From Bacteroidota bacterium (GTDB lineage: Bacteria > Bacteroidota > Bacteroidia > M30B66), in contig CANHIS010000024.1 in NCBI GenBank assembly GCA_947460255.1, positions 1 to 40,517 on the forward strand: DNA of 40,517 nt, in the 5' to 3' direction. Positions 8,368 through 18,304 of this stretch are shown in pieces. The first letter of the stretch is position 1; each line of letters opens with the position of its first letter. The position numbers were made by a program, and so were the translations under genes. The notes under the pieces were generated by a model. That model had not been told where the DNA came from. It did not search any database and saw only the letters and a list, made by a program, of their open reading frames with translations.

Positions 8368-11300
8368 TTATTCAGTAACTATTACAGAGCCAATGTGATC
8401 GTTCTGATTTCCTGTCTTGTCGAAATATCGAACCTTGCAAACATATTGATCCAATGGAACAGGTTTCCCATTGATTGTTCCGTCCCAGCCTTTATCCCAA
8501 TCATTCGAACTAAAAATCAATTCGCCCCAACGATTGTAAATTCGCATTTCGAATCCTTCTGGCGACAAACCTGTAGCTTTAGGAAGAAACATGTCGTTCA
8601 AACCATCGGCATTGGGAGTAAATGCTCGAGGGATATAAAATGCTGTAAAGCCTCCGATATGGATAGTTTGAACCGCCTCATCGTAACAGCCATCTGTGCT
8701 AGTAACCTGAAGTGTGACTTCGAAAAAGCCGGTATCTTGGTAAGCAAATGCAGCGTCCGGACTCATCACATAACTTTGCGAAGGATCGCCGAAATGATAA
8801 GAGTAGCTTGTCGCTCCGATGCTTTGATTTTGGAAAGTGATCACCGGATTATCTAGAGAAGCTTCAAGCGGATTAGCTGCAAAACCTGCAATTGGTGTTG
8901 GGAACACTTCGATCGTTTCTGACCATGTCATTGAAGTTGAACAACCGTTTGTATCAGATGCATATAGTTGAATACCATAAATCCCCGGGAGATCAAAACA
9001 CGGTTGGATGTCTTGTTCTGTAAATGACTGTCCATTTGTGAACGTCCAAACAAATGAACTTGCGCTAGAGATCGCCGAAAGCTTCGCACAGAAAGGCGCA
9101 CATCCAGCACTGTCTACTGCGGAAATTGCTAAACTAGGAATAGGGTTCACCTCAACCAATATACTCTTATTGCCAGAACAGCCTGTTGAATCGGTAACTG
9201 TAACTGTGTAAAATGTGGTGGCTTGAGGATTGGCGGAAATGGCTTGACCAGTTACTCCATGATCCCAAACGAAACTGTATTGATTGTGCAAGCCTACTGC
9301 TGATGCCTGTAATATTGTTTGCTCCCCGATGCACAACACAGTGTCACCTTCAATGTAAATATCAAATGCTGGATCCGATGATAAATCTGCTGTCATTTGC
9401 TTTGTACAACCATTCTCATCAATTACATTAACAGTATATGATCCAGCTGCCAATCCAGCAATTCCAGGAGCAATTGAACCATTACTCCATTGGAAATTGT
9501 ATAAGCCAGTTCCACCAGTAACAATCGCAGTAATTGCACCGTTGTTGTTTCCATTGCAGCCTGGCTGATCGATTTCAAGAGTCAGCTCAATCGGACTCGG
9601 TTCCATCACTACATCAGAAACAGTTATAGAACATCCATTCAAATCAGTAATTGTACAACTGTAATTACCCGCTGGAAGATTGTTGTTCGCAACGGTTTGA
9701 GGACCATTCGACCAGCTAAAGCTATACGGCTGAGTCCCTCCATTTACTGAAAGCAATACTCTTCCATCGTTTGATCCATTGCAAGTAAGGTCTTCTGCTG
9801 TTGCAGTTGCCAACAATGCCAAAGGCTGATTGATTGTGAAGTTAACGTTCGCTGTACAGCCATTCACATCCAATACTTGAATTGTATAAGTGCCTGATGG
9901 CATACTATCGGGTAATGATGTTTGCAAACCTTGCCCCCACTGATAAACGTAAGGTGCCGTTCCTCCACTTACTGATAAATATACTCTACCATTGCCAACT
10001 CCATTACAAGTTGCATCAATCACTGAGTCAACTAATGCCGTAACCGGTGGAAAATCTTGCAAGGTTGCTGATGTCGTCTCGATACACCCTTGTGCATCTG
10101 TAATTGTTAAGTTGTATGCTCCCGGGTTTAGGTTTCCTATTATCGGATTGTTCACTCCTGGCACTTCTGTCCAGTCGTAGCTGTAAGGTGCAGTTCCTCC
10201 GGTAGATATAACTGTGATAGTTCCTCCACTGCTTCCACAATCTCCTGCAGTAACGGTTGTTTGAAGAAGAATAGGCTGTTGAGGCTGTGCAACATTAAAT
10301 GTGTCGGAAAATAAACAACCGTTTGCATCTGTAACATCAACTGTGTATTCACCCGTTGGGATGCTTGAAAGAATGTTGCCTGAAGCTCCTGTTTCCCAAA
10401 GAAGCTGCAAAGCACCGGTTCCTCCACTGAGGCTTAAACTAATACTTCCTGTAGATGAGCCATAACAATCAACATTCAAAATAACTGGCACCAAAGCAAT
10501 TTGAGGAGGCTGAGTAATCGTTATCGTTTCGGTGATTGTACATCCCGCGGCATCTGAAATCGTAACATATTGGGATCCAGCAGATAACATTGATGCCGTA
10601 TATGTAGCTTCCTCCGAACTCCAAGAAATCTGAAACGGAGCCGTTCCGCCAGTTACTTGTACTTGTGCCTCTCCATCGTTTCCACCAAAACAACTCACAT
10701 GACTTACATTGATAATCGAGGCTGAAATCGCAGCTGGTGAAGGAACACTAACGAATCTAGTTAACTCGCAATTGTTCGCATCACGGATCACCAATTCATG
10801 CATCCCAGCGGTTAGACTTCCAAAGAAAGGAGAATTCTGAAACAAAGACCCATCCAACGAAAACTGATAAGGCGTTTGTCCACCACTAGCTGAAAACAAC
10901 AAGGTGCCCGTTGATGCACTGCATGCCGAAGGCGTTACGGCCCAAGTGAACGAAATTGAATCGGGTTCAGTAACTACAGCGCTAGCTGAAACAACACATC
11001 CAGAATTATCAGTAATATTGGCTACATAATTGCCTGCAGATGCAGATGTTAAATCTTCGATGGTTACTGAATTGCTCCAAACTACTGAATATGGCGAACT
11101 GCCACCTGTAATGGTGAGGTCGATAGAACCGTCGGATGAATTGAAACAACTCACCGGACTAGCAATCGCCACAGCTTGTAGTGCTGATGGAGCAGTAATC
11201 GATAAAGTTCCTGTTTTCTGACAACCAGAAGCATCTTGCAAAGTGTAAGAATAGGCTCCTGCTGATAGATTAGTGATCGACAAACCTGTTACTCCGTTAC

Positions 11301-14300
11301 TCCAAGTGCAAGTGTATGGCGCTTGTCCACCGTTCACTGCCAATAAAATTGATCCGTTATTTGTTCCAGCACAAGTGATCTGTGTAACGGTTGGATTTAC
11401 AACAATCTCAGTAGGTTGAGTGATCGAAGCAATTCGATTTATAGAACAATTGTTCAGGTCGCTGATTACAACTGTGTAATTTCCAGCCACCAAATTAGAA
11501 GCTACAGCGCCAGTCGCTCCATTGCTCCATGAATAAGTATAGGAACCAGCTCCTCCTGTTGATGTAATTGTCGCAGACCCATTGTTTCCTCCGAAACATG
11601 AAACAGCTGTAGAAGAAACCGTCGCGCTAATCACTGTAGGTTGGGTAATTGTAAACGCTTGAACAGCGTTACACCCAGCTCCATCAACGACCATCACAGA
11701 ATAATTACCTGCCGAAATGCCTGTTGAATTATTGCCGCTGCCACCAGATGTCCAGAAATACGTGTAAGGTGTTGAGCCACCGTTGGCAGATGCGACAGCT
11801 GCTCCATCATTTCCTCCAAAGCAAGAAACGTTGGAGGTTACCGTTGCAGTTAAGCTCAGTGAGCCAGTATTGTTAACTGTTGATGTTGATGTAGTCGAAC
11901 ATCCTGTTGCATCTGTTACAGTTAAAGTATAAACACCTGCTGCCAAATTCGATGCAACTGTGGTGGATTGAACTGGAGTTGTATTCCAACTATATGCGTA
12001 AGGACCAGTTCCGCCCGACACAATCACCGAAATACTTCCATTGGGAGAACCGCAAGTCGCTTCAGTTACAGATGCTGTTAGATTCATTCCCGCAGGCTGG
12101 ATAATTGTTGCAGATGAAGTTGCAGAACATCCCGAGCCATCGGTAACTGTTAAGGTATAATTGCCTGGAATTAATGATGAAATCTGATTCGAAGATCCAC
12201 CGTTTGACCAACTGTAGGAAATCGGTGCAACACCTCCAACAACAGTCGAAACAATGCTTCCATTTGCTGCTCCAAAACAGTTCACATTTGTAGCATTCAA
12301 ACTCACCGAAAGAACCGATGCTGCATTGATTGAAAAGTTATCGTTGTCGGTGCAACCGTTATTGTCTGTAACTAATAATGTGTAACTACCAGCCGTTAAT
12401 CCAGTTGTTGAACTGGTTGTACTTCCATTGCTCCAAGCATAAGCATAAGGTGCGGTTCCTCCGCTAACCGTTGCTGAGGCTGTTCCCTGCGGGGATGTGC
12501 ATCCTGGTTGAACCACAGCCACAGTCGAAACTAAACTTGTAGGTTGTGTGATCGTTCCGTTTCTGGTTACTGTACACCCTGAAGCATCTGTTATAGTTAC
12601 ACCAATCGCTCCTGGCGACAATGAACTCAAGGAAGTTGCAGTTGATCCGTTCGTCCAAAGATAATTGTATGGCGCGGTGCCTCCTGAAAGGATTAAATTC
12701 GATTGTCCGTTGGCTGCTCCATTACAAGTCACCTGCGTGAGATTCAATGTTGCTGATAATGCAGCTGGCTGATTGATCGTAAAGTTTCTAGTAACAGTGC
12801 AACCGCGGTTGTCAGTTACAGTAACTGTGTAGCTTCCATTGGCTAATCCTGTAGCTGATGTTCCAGATCCACCAGAACTCCAATTGTAGGTGTAAGGTGA
12901 AGTTCCGCCAGAAGCAACAATGCTTGCAGATCCGGTTCCTCCAGCACAAGTTACAGGCGATGTCGTTACGGTTGCTGTAAGTGCAGTAGGCTGTGTAATG
13001 TTAAATGATTGTGTTGCTGAACATCCTCCAGCATCAGTAACCGTTACCGTGTAAGCTCCAGCCGCTAAACCATTCACACTAGCACCTGTTGCTCCAGTAC
13101 TCCATGAATAAGTATATGGTGCGGTTCCTCCTGATCCTAATGCTGTTGCAGATCCTGTCGCAGATCCATTACAAGTAGCAGAAACTGGATTCACATTCAA
13201 CGAAATTGAGCCTCCAGACAAAACAGTTGCTGTTGCTACTGTAGAACATCCCGTAGATGAATTTACCGCTACGGTGTAAGTTCCTGCAGACAAACCAGTA
13301 GCTGTTTGGGTGGTTTGCCCGTTGCTCCATAAATAGGTGTAAATCCCAGCCAATGCAGGTGTTACTGTAGCCGTTCCATTCGAAACACCGCAAGATGCAT
13401 TGGTTGCACTCGTGTTTACATTGAAACCACTTAGGTTGATTGTTCTTGTAATGGTATCGTTATAACATCCCAAATTAAGTATCAAGGTTACTGTGTATGA
13501 ACCAACTGCAGTAAAATTGTGCGACGGATTTAAGGTGGTTGAAGTATTTAAAGCGCCTGAAGCAGGATCCCCAAAATTCCATAGTACCGATTGTATAGCG
13601 TTCGCAGCACCAGCACAACTGCTAGATGAAACGGTTACGGATGGAGATACAAATCCAACATTTAAACAGTTTGCGGTAAAATTAAATGGCTGAATCTGAG
13701 GTCGAACATAAAATGAAGCCATGTTTGGCAATCCCATTCTTGAGATTCTTCCGGCAAGCGGGATGGCTGCATTCACAAAGCCACATCCTACACCAAGTGT
13801 GTTTGGGTTATTAATCACCGACAAAGAAGTGGTGTTTCGAGCAACATAGATTTTATTGTCAGGCCCAAGCTGTAATGAACCAATGAATGGCCCGAGGGAT
13901 CCAACCACATAGCGAGATGCTGTTATCGCTGCCGCATTGGCTGCACAAATATTATACTGTAGTAAGGTTCCTCCATTGGTTGATCCATAAACCACACGTC
14001 CATTAGGGGAAAACTCAGCTCCATAAAGTCCAATATCAGTTGCTAGTGTTACTGCATTCGACACCACACCCGTTTGGTTATTAAAATCGTAAAGCTCCAT
14101 GCGGTTTGTGCCTCCGGTTGAAAAACCGTAATAGCTTGCAAGAAGCTTGTTCCCATCTGGATTGGATTTCAACTGACCGTAAGACGATTGGTTGATGCCC
14201 GTAACTACCGCTCCTGCAGAACTCAAAACAGGAGTTAAATTCACACCGGCTGGAGTAATCAACCAAGTTCTAAATTGATTTGAATTCCAATCATGTGAAA

Positions 14301-14856
14301 CAATCCAAATATCTCTGTTATTGCAATGACGAACTGCTGTGAGTTTTTCGCAAGATGGAGTTTGGAGTGGAATATTTTTATTGGCAGTTACAGCGCCTAA
14401 ACCTGCCGATAAAGACATATTGATCTCCGAGTACTGAATTCCATCTGGTCCAACGTCTGCATCAGCTGTAAAAATGTAGTAGTTAGTGGCGCTATTTGGC
14501 CTCTGAACAATGATTCCAGATTGCGTGGATGAAGCGTGACCGTTGAGCAAAGTACCATTGGTCATCGGAAGGTGATTGGCATTCCACACAGTTACGCCAT
14601 CAGAGTAAAATAGAAGGTTTCCTAACTCATCCGACATGCTTGCACATCCTTCTGTGGTAACCAAAGCACCGTTTGTAAGTGCGACAGGCGTTCCAGAAGC
14701 AAAAGACACACCCGCAGTATTTCCAAAATACCAGTTGTTAAATCTTCCCGACTGAGCATCTGCATGAGCAAACCACAAAAAGGTAAATGCAAAAAACAGC
14801 ATGCTTAAAACATGGCTGCCCTTGTGGGTAAAAGTTTTATGGGTAGAATTCGACAT
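8368..14856 (-). CDS. Giant SprB-type adhesin with propeller domain and T9SS type B sorting domain
   Basis: A 2162-residue predicted cell-surface protein. A signal peptide (about 1-35, ending HADAQ) leads into a beta-propeller-like N-terminal domain (about 36-395) that opens with NWYFGNTAGVSF and contains EGCASMSDELGNLLFYSDG, a form common in large Bacteroidota surface proteins. A PKD domain with VLWNFGDP follows (about 405-475), then about 18 SprB-type repeats of about 75 residues (478-1829), two or three further PKD/Ig-like domains (to about 2070), and a type B sorting domain (YIPRAFTPNADGLND, RWGELIF, CKVRYFD). SprB is the gliding adhesin of Flavobacterium johnsoniae, but SprB repeats also occur in non-motile relatives, so gliding is only inferred. 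A GAGGAG purine run lies about 10 nt before the ATG. Confidence 0.92.
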   Translation of the reverse strand: MSNSTHKTFTHKGSHVLSMLFFAFTFLWFAHADAQSGRFNNWYFGNTAGVSFASGTPVALTNGALVTTEGCASMSDELGNLLFYSDGVTVWNANHLPMTNGTLLNGHASSTQSGIIVQRPNSATNYYIFTADADVGPDGIQYSEINMSLSAGLGAVTANKNIPLQTPSCEKLTAVRHCNNRDIWIVSHDWNSNQFRTWLITPAGVNLTPVLSSAGAVVTGINQSSYGQLKSNPDGNKLLASYYGFSTGGTNRMELYDFNNQTGVVSNAVTLATDIGLYGAEFSPNGRVVYGSTNGGTLLQYNICAANAAAITASRYVVGSLGPFIGSLQLGPDNKIYVARNTTSLSVINNPNTLGVGCGFVNAAIPLAGRISRMGLPNMASFYVRPQIQPFNFTANCLNVGFVSPSVTVSSSSCAGAANAIQSVLWNFGDPASGALNTSTTLNPSHNFTAVGSYTVTLILNLGCYNDTITRTINLSGFNVNTSATNASCGVSNGTATVTPALAGIYTYLWSNGQTTQTATGLSAGTYTVAVNSSTGCSTVATATVLSGGSISLNVNPVSATCNGSATGSATALGSGGTAPYTYSWSTGATGASVNGLAAGAYTVTVTDAGGCSATQSFNITQPTALTATVTTSPVTCAGGTGSASIVASGGTSPYTYNWSSGGSGTSATGLANGSYTVTVTDNRGCTVTRNFTINQPAALSATLNLTQVTCNGAANGQSNLILSGGTAPYNYLWTNGSTATSLSSLSPGAIGVTITDASGCTVTRNGTITQPTSLVSTVAVVQPGCTSPQGTASATVSGGTAPYAYAWSNGSTTSSTTGLTAGSYTLLVTDNNGCTDNDNFSINAASVLSVSLNATNVNCFGAANGSIVSTVVGGVAPISYSWSNGGSSNQISSLIPGNYTLTVTDGSGCSATSSATIIQPAGMNLTASVTEATCGSPNGSISVIVSGGTGPYAYSWNTTPVQSTTVASNLAAGVYTLTVTDATGCSTTSTSTVNNTGSLSLTATVTSNVSCFGGNDGAAVASANGGSTPYTYFWTSGGSGNNSTGISAGNYSVMVVDGAGCNAVQAFTITQPTVISATVSSTAVSCFGGNNGSATITSTGGAGSYTYSWSNGATGAVASNLVAGNYTVVISDLNNCSINRIASITQPTEIVVNPTVTQITCAGTNNGSILLAVNGGQAPYTCTWSNGVTGLSITNLSAGAYSYTLQDASGCQKTGTLSITAPSALQAVAIASPVSCFNSSDGSIDLTITGGSSPYSVVWSNSVTIEDLTSASAGNYVANITDNSGCVVSASAVVTEPDSISFTWAVTPSACSASTGTLLFSASGGQTPYQFSLDGSLFQNSPFFGSLTAGMHELVIRDANNCELTRFVSVPSPAAISASIINVSHVSCFGGNDGEAQVQVTGGTAPFQISWSSEEATYTASMLSAGSQYVTISDAAGCTITETITITQPPQIALVPVILNVDCYGSSTGSISLSLSGGTGALQLLWETGASGNILSSIPTGEYTVDVTDANGCLFSDTFNVAQPQQPILLQTTVTAGDCGSSGGTITVISTGGTAPYSYDWTEVPGVNNPIIGNLNPGAYNLTITDAQGCIETTSATLQDFPPVTALVDSVIDATCNGVGNGRVYLSVSGGTAPYVYQWGQGLQTSLPDSMPSGTYTIQVLDVNGCTANVNFTINQPLALLATATAEDLTCNGSNDGRVLLSVNGGTQPYSFSWSNGPQTVANNNLPAGNYSCTITDLNGCSITVSDVVMEPSPIELTLEIDQPGCNGNNNGAITAIVTGGTGLYNFQWSNGSIAPGIAGLAAGSYTVNVIDENGCTKQMTADLSSDPAFDIYIEGDTVLCIGEQTILQASAVGLHNQYSFVWDHGVTGQAISANPQATTFYTVTVTDSTGCSGNKSILVEVNPIPSLAISAVDSAGCAPFCAKLSAISSASSFVWTFTNGQSFTEQDIQPCFDLPGIYGIQLYASDTNGCSTSMTWSETIEVFPTPIAGFAANPLEASLDNPVITFQNQSIGATSYSYHFGDPSQSYVMSPDAAFAYQDTGFFEVTLQVTSTDGCYDEAVQTIHIGGFTAFYIPRAFTPNADGLNDMFLPKATGLSPEGFEMRIYNRWGELIFSSNDWDKGWDGTINGKPVPLDQYVCKVRYFDKTGNQNDHIGSVIVTE
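9370..13425 (-). repeat. Array of about 18 SprB-type repeats inside the adhesin gene
   Basis: Tandem coding repeats of about 225 nt. The protein pattern is C-x-G-x-x-N/D-G, then GGTAPYxYxWSNG, an AGxYTVTVTDxxGC segment, and an ITQP linker. Codon usage differs between copies, so the DNA is not highly repetitive and recent expansion is not evident. Copies 11-15 are the most divergent, with partial loss of the PYxYxW motif. Confidence 0.88.
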
Positions 14857-15055
14857 CCTTGAAACTCCTCGTTCGTTTGGAAGAGTTTACGGGAATGCGC
14901 ATTTCAGGGTTGGTTAGATTCCATTTAGAATGCTACTTGAAATTACAACCCATACCAATAAAAAATCTTTTACATTGATATAACAATCAACTACTTACGG
15001 TCTGATCAGTTACTTTAGGTTGAAGAACCTTACATCAACTGAAAAAACGGTTGAA

Positions 15056-15811
15056 TCAAATCACTTCTAGATCGCCTAGAATTACCCAGCCTTCTTTGCC
15101 ATCGTCTAATCGAATTCGCACCCATTCGCCAAGTTCATCGGTAATTTTTACCGTGGCGCCCGCGTGAATAATAAACAAGCCATTTCCAGAAGCCACGGGA
15201 GCACTTTTCACCGAAATGCTGCCAGCGAAAACAACAGCACGTTGTGAAATGTAATTGTTGCTCCAAGATGTATATGCTGTTACAAATAGAAAAACGGCAA
15301 TCGCCAAACTAAATATTCCACCGTAAAATCCTGCTTTCTTTTGACCTGAAGATTTTCCATGGATGAATAAAATCCAAAATGCAGCCGAACCCATGAAAAA
15401 GATCACAAAAAGCCAAGCCCAAGAATCCGTTGAAAACGCCTTCGTAATTGCCTTGAACCAACGTTTGTAAAAAAGTTCAGGCATCGGTTCTATCTTGTCT
15501 TCCAATTTGCTTTTGGTGATTTGCAGATTGGTTAAAACGTCTTCGTCGGAAGGATCTCCTTTTAATGCACGTTCATAATTCAGCACTGCACTTGGGTAAT
15601 CCGACAAACGGAAGTAGGTGTTTCCAAGGTTGAAATGCAATTCTTTAGACGACACACCTTGATCTCGAACTATTTGTTCGTAAAGGTTAGCTGCTTTTTG
15701 GAAATCGCCCTTTTGATAAGCTTGGTTTGCATCCTTAAAAAGCGAACTGGGCGACAATCCAAATCCCAAAATGGAATTCAAACACAAGAAAATGATGAAG
15801 ATCTTTTTCAT
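15056..15811 (-). CDS. batE: BatE-like TPR and SH3 protein
   Basis: Last gene of the Bat operon, 251 residues. A signal peptide or N-terminal anchor (1-17) precedes TPR motifs (about 25-100: KDANQAYQKGDFQKAANLYEQ, HFNLGNTYFRLSDYPSAVLNYERAL in two pieces). Two membrane helices follow (about 122-142 and 155-175), then a C-terminal bacterial SH3 domain (about 190-251, ending GWVILGDLEVI). This TPR-TM-SH3 order is the usual BatE layout in Bacteroidota. The ATG overlaps the batD stop by 4 bp. Bat proteins have been linked to aerotolerance and stress or virulence, but their molecular role is unsettled. Confidence 0.88.
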   Translation of the reverse strand: MKKIFIIFLCLNSILGFGLSPSSLFKDANQAYQKGDFQKAANLYEQIVRDQGVSSKELHFNLGNTYFRLSDYPSAVLNYERALKGDPSDEDVLTNLQITKSKLEDKIEPMPELFYKRWFKAITKAFSTDSWAWLFVIFFMGSAAFWILFIHGKSSGQKKAGFYGGIFSLAIAVFLFVTAYTSWSNNYISQRAVVFAGSISVKSAPVASGNGLFIIHAGATVKITDELGEWVRIRLDDGKEGWVILGDLEVI

Positions 15812-17622
15812 GATTTCAACAAGTTTTCAGTTTCACGGATTACTTTTTCCGCATCAGCATAAATTTCACTCATCGCCGCAGAAGCCCCCGGTGCAAATCG
15901 AGCAAACTCGCAGCTGTCTAATGTATTTAACAATCGCAAAATCGTCTCATCAGGCACTTTACTTGAACTTAGTAATTCGCTAATTTTCTGACGATTAAGA
16001 TCAGCTATCGGAAGTCTTAGTTTATCCGACAAATAGCCATATAAGGCTCTGTAAACCTCTTCGTAAAACGCATCTTTTTCGCCTTTACTCAACATGTCTT
16101 TCGCAATTTTCAATCGCTTACCAGCCGTGTTTCCAGCCTCCTTCACACGATATTCTCCGATATTTTCCCTGCGTTTTTTCGAGCGATATCTTACTAACAA
16201 AAAGCCCAAAAACGACAGCGGAGCCAATGCACTTAACAGGTAAAATGGTGTTGAAAGGAAAAACAAATTGCCTTCACCTTCACTAAACTCCGTTTCTCCA
16301 ACTTTAATGTATCGAATGTCTTCTGAAAGCTGTTTAGGAGCAGTTGAGTTTCGACCTCTTCCAACTCCTATTTGATCACCAGAACCTTTCGATACAATGA
16401 GTTTCAATGCAGCAATTGTTTTCGATTGCCAGTTATTCTTGTTCGGATCGAACCAAGAGAAAGTCAATGGCCCGAGTAAAAACTCACCACCTGCACGAGG
16501 AATGATTAGGTACTCGAATGTTCTTGAACCTGTCATTCCGGCGCTACTCACCGAGATATTGTCTTTTATTTGAGGATCATACACTTCCAATTCTGCTGCA
16601 AGCCCTAACACTGGTGGCTCGATCAATTTGAGGTTACCTTTTCCCGAAACTTGCAGTTTGAGATTTACCGCTTCACCACTTTTTACTGAGTTTTTGTCAA
16701 GACTCAATTCATAGTCAAGCTTCCCAACCGCACCTGTGAAATCGGCTGGCTTTCCAGCTGCGTCTGGCGACAAAACATTGACAGTAACGGCTGGACTTTT
16801 CACATTCATCTCTACATCTCGGTAACCGCCTCCAAGCAGCTGGTCGAAGATATTTTGCGACTGAACGCGCTGACGAACAACGCACGAAAGCTCGATCGGG
16901 GGAATTTCTAACTTCCCGCTTTTCTGCGGAAACAACAACACCTTTTTTATCTCTGCTGTTAGGTAATCTTGTCCGTTGTAAGTCTCTTTTTGACCATTGG
17001 TAGCCTTTCCTAACGCAATATCTTCAGCATAAAAGCCATTAAAGGTGGGCGCTTTAGAAAGCTCGTAGTTGAGTTGTGAATACTTCGAATAAAGCTTGTA
17101 TGATACCAAAATTTGGTCACCAACGATGGTGTTAGTTTTAGAAACAGTAGCTTTTATGAATAAATCATTGCCTGCAGTATTTGGTTGAGCTTGTGAACCG
17201 TTTTTGGCTTGATTTGGCTGTGCTGTTTTAGACTGCTGTGGCTGTTGTTTTTGCCCTTGTACAATCTCAATTTCTATGGCATTACTTTTAATCAAACCGT
17301 TCCCGATGCGCATACTTGCCGGTTGAATTACATATTTTCCAGGCTTTTTACCTGAAACAATGTAAGTGAACGAAAGTGTTTGTGTAACCTTTCCACCATA
17401 ATCTTGTGAGCCGTACATCTGTTGCGGGCCCATCAAAACATTAAATGCCGAAAGGTCGGGCTGGTTAAATGCATTGCCCATCGCATTGAGCGAATATGTG
17501 AGCCTAATTTGCTCGTCTACAGCAGCTTTTGCTTTATTTGATATGGCTGTAAACTTCAACTCCTGCGCATTGATCAAGCTCAGAAAAAAGGAAAAAATTA
17601 GAACTAAGTATTGTTTCTTCAT
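15808..17622 (-). CDS. batD: BatD-like protein
   Basis: A 604-residue protein of the BatD (oxygen tolerance) family. I chose the ATG at 17622 because it opens a good signal peptide (MKKQYLVLIFSFF, cleavage near INA-QE) and lies 4 bp after the batC stop; an in-frame ATG at 17658 would add 12 unlikely residues inside batC. The large exported part (about 25-455) contains repeated beta domains (IRLTYSLN, VSKTNTIVGDQILVSYKLYSK, LDKNSVKSGEAVNLKLQVSG). One membrane helix (about 458-480) leads to a basic cytoplasmic tail with a helical domain. A Gln-rich linker sits near 125-145. Probably works with the VWA proteins BatA and BatB. Confidence 0.9.
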   Translation of the reverse strand: MKKQYLVLIFSFFLSLINAQELKFTAISNKAKAAVDEQIRLTYSLNAMGNAFNQPDLSAFNVLMGPQQMYGSQDYGGKVTQTLSFTYIVSGKKPGKYVIQPASMRIGNGLIKSNAIEIEIVQGQKQQPQQSKTAQPNQAKNGSQAQPNTAGNDLFIKATVSKTNTIVGDQILVSYKLYSKYSQLNYELSKAPTFNGFYAEDIALGKATNGQKETYNGQDYLTAEIKKVLLFPQKSGKLEIPPIELSCVVRQRVQSQNIFDQLLGGGYRDVEMNVKSPAVTVNVLSPDAAGKPADFTGAVGKLDYELSLDKNSVKSGEAVNLKLQVSGKGNLKLIEPPVLGLAAELEVYDPQIKDNISVSSAGMTGSRTFEYLIIPRAGGEFLLGPLTFSWFDPNKNNWQSKTIAALKLIVSKGSGDQIGVGRGRNSTAPKQLSEDIRYIKVGETEFSEGEGNLFFLSTPFYLLSALAPLSFLGFLLVRYRSKKRRENIGEYRVKEAGNTAGKRLKIAKDMLSKGEKDAFYEEVYRALYGYLSDKLRLPIADLNRQKISELLSSSKVPDETILRLLNTLDSCEFARFAPGASAAMSEIYADAEKVIRETENLLKS

Positions 17623-17626
17623 GGCT

Positions 17627-18304
17627 TTACCATTCTTTTCCACTGGCTGGAACGCCATCCTTGCCTTTTTGTTTATCCGTCTTCTTGCGTAATTCTTTCT
17701 CGTTACGGTTTAATGCATCGAGCATTTGCTCAGCTTCATCGCGGTTAATTTGTTGCTTGCGTTGTTCCTCTTTAGGTTGCTGCGGTTGCTGATTTGGATC
17801 TTTAGGCTTTTGTTGATTGTTGTCTTTAGGTTGTTGCTGCTTCTTTTGTTGCTGTTGCTGCTGTTGTTCTTGCTGGCGTTGCAGCTTCTTCATAGCGTAC
17901 GAAAGATTATAGCGTGTATCTTCAGCATTTGGATCCTGTTTCAACGCTTTCTTGTAGGCATTTGCACTTCTTTCGTAATCTTTGTCTTCTAACAGCGCAT
18001 TTCCAAGGTTGTGATAAAGTCTTGATAGTTCTTTCGGATCTTTCGTTTTGGTCGATAAGCTGTCCAAAATTGTAGAAGCTTCCTTGTAACGTTTTTGCCG
18101 ATACAATGTATTCGACAGGTTGTATTGGGCTTTCGCTGCTGTATTGTTCTTATCGAGTGCTTTACGGTACTCAATTTCAGCCTCATTGAACTTCTTCTGC
18201 TTGTAGAGTTCGTTGCCTTTACGGATGTGGTTATTCTCTTTCTGCGCAACGGCACCGAAACAACAGAAAATCAAAATCATCCATGCGAATAATGCTCTCA
18301 TCAT
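17627..18304 (-). CDS. batC: BatC-like TPR protein
   Basis: A 225-residue exported TPR protein. The signal peptide ends near FGAVAQ (about 20). Three or more TPR units span about 25-135 (GNELYKQKKFNEAEIEYRKAL, AQYNLSNTLYRQKRYKEA, HNLGNALLEDKDYERSANAYKKAL begins the third). A low-complexity Gln/Lys/Pro tract (about 140-190) and a charged helical tail follow. The first ATG overlaps the batB stop as ATGA; a second ATG is the next codon. TPRs probably act as a scaffold for other Bat proteins. Confidence 0.88.
   Translation of the reverse strand: MMRALFAWMILIFCCFGAVAQKENNHIRKGNELYKQKKFNEAEIEYRKALDKNNTAAKAQYNLSNTLYRQKRYKEASTILDSLSTKTKDPKELSRLYHNLGNALLEDKDYERSANAYKKALKQDPNAEDTRYNLSYAMKKLQRQQEQQQQQQQKKQQQPKDNNQQKPKDPNQQPQQPKEEQRKQQINRDEAEQMLDALNRNEKELRKKTDKQKGKDGVPASGKEW

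Noticed and set aside
8395-14266. Many ORFs in other frames of the adhesin gene
   Set aside because: They are by-products of the repetitive codon pattern of the SprB array; none has a recognisable domain.
17623-17658. Longer batD start at 17658
   Set aside because: It would put 12 residues before a good signal peptide and overlap batC by 32 bp.
17800-17880. Short tandem CAG/CAA-type repeat as a possible phase-variable tract
   Set aside because: It is an imperfect Gln/Lys-coding linker in batC in multiples of three, so slippage would not switch the frame.
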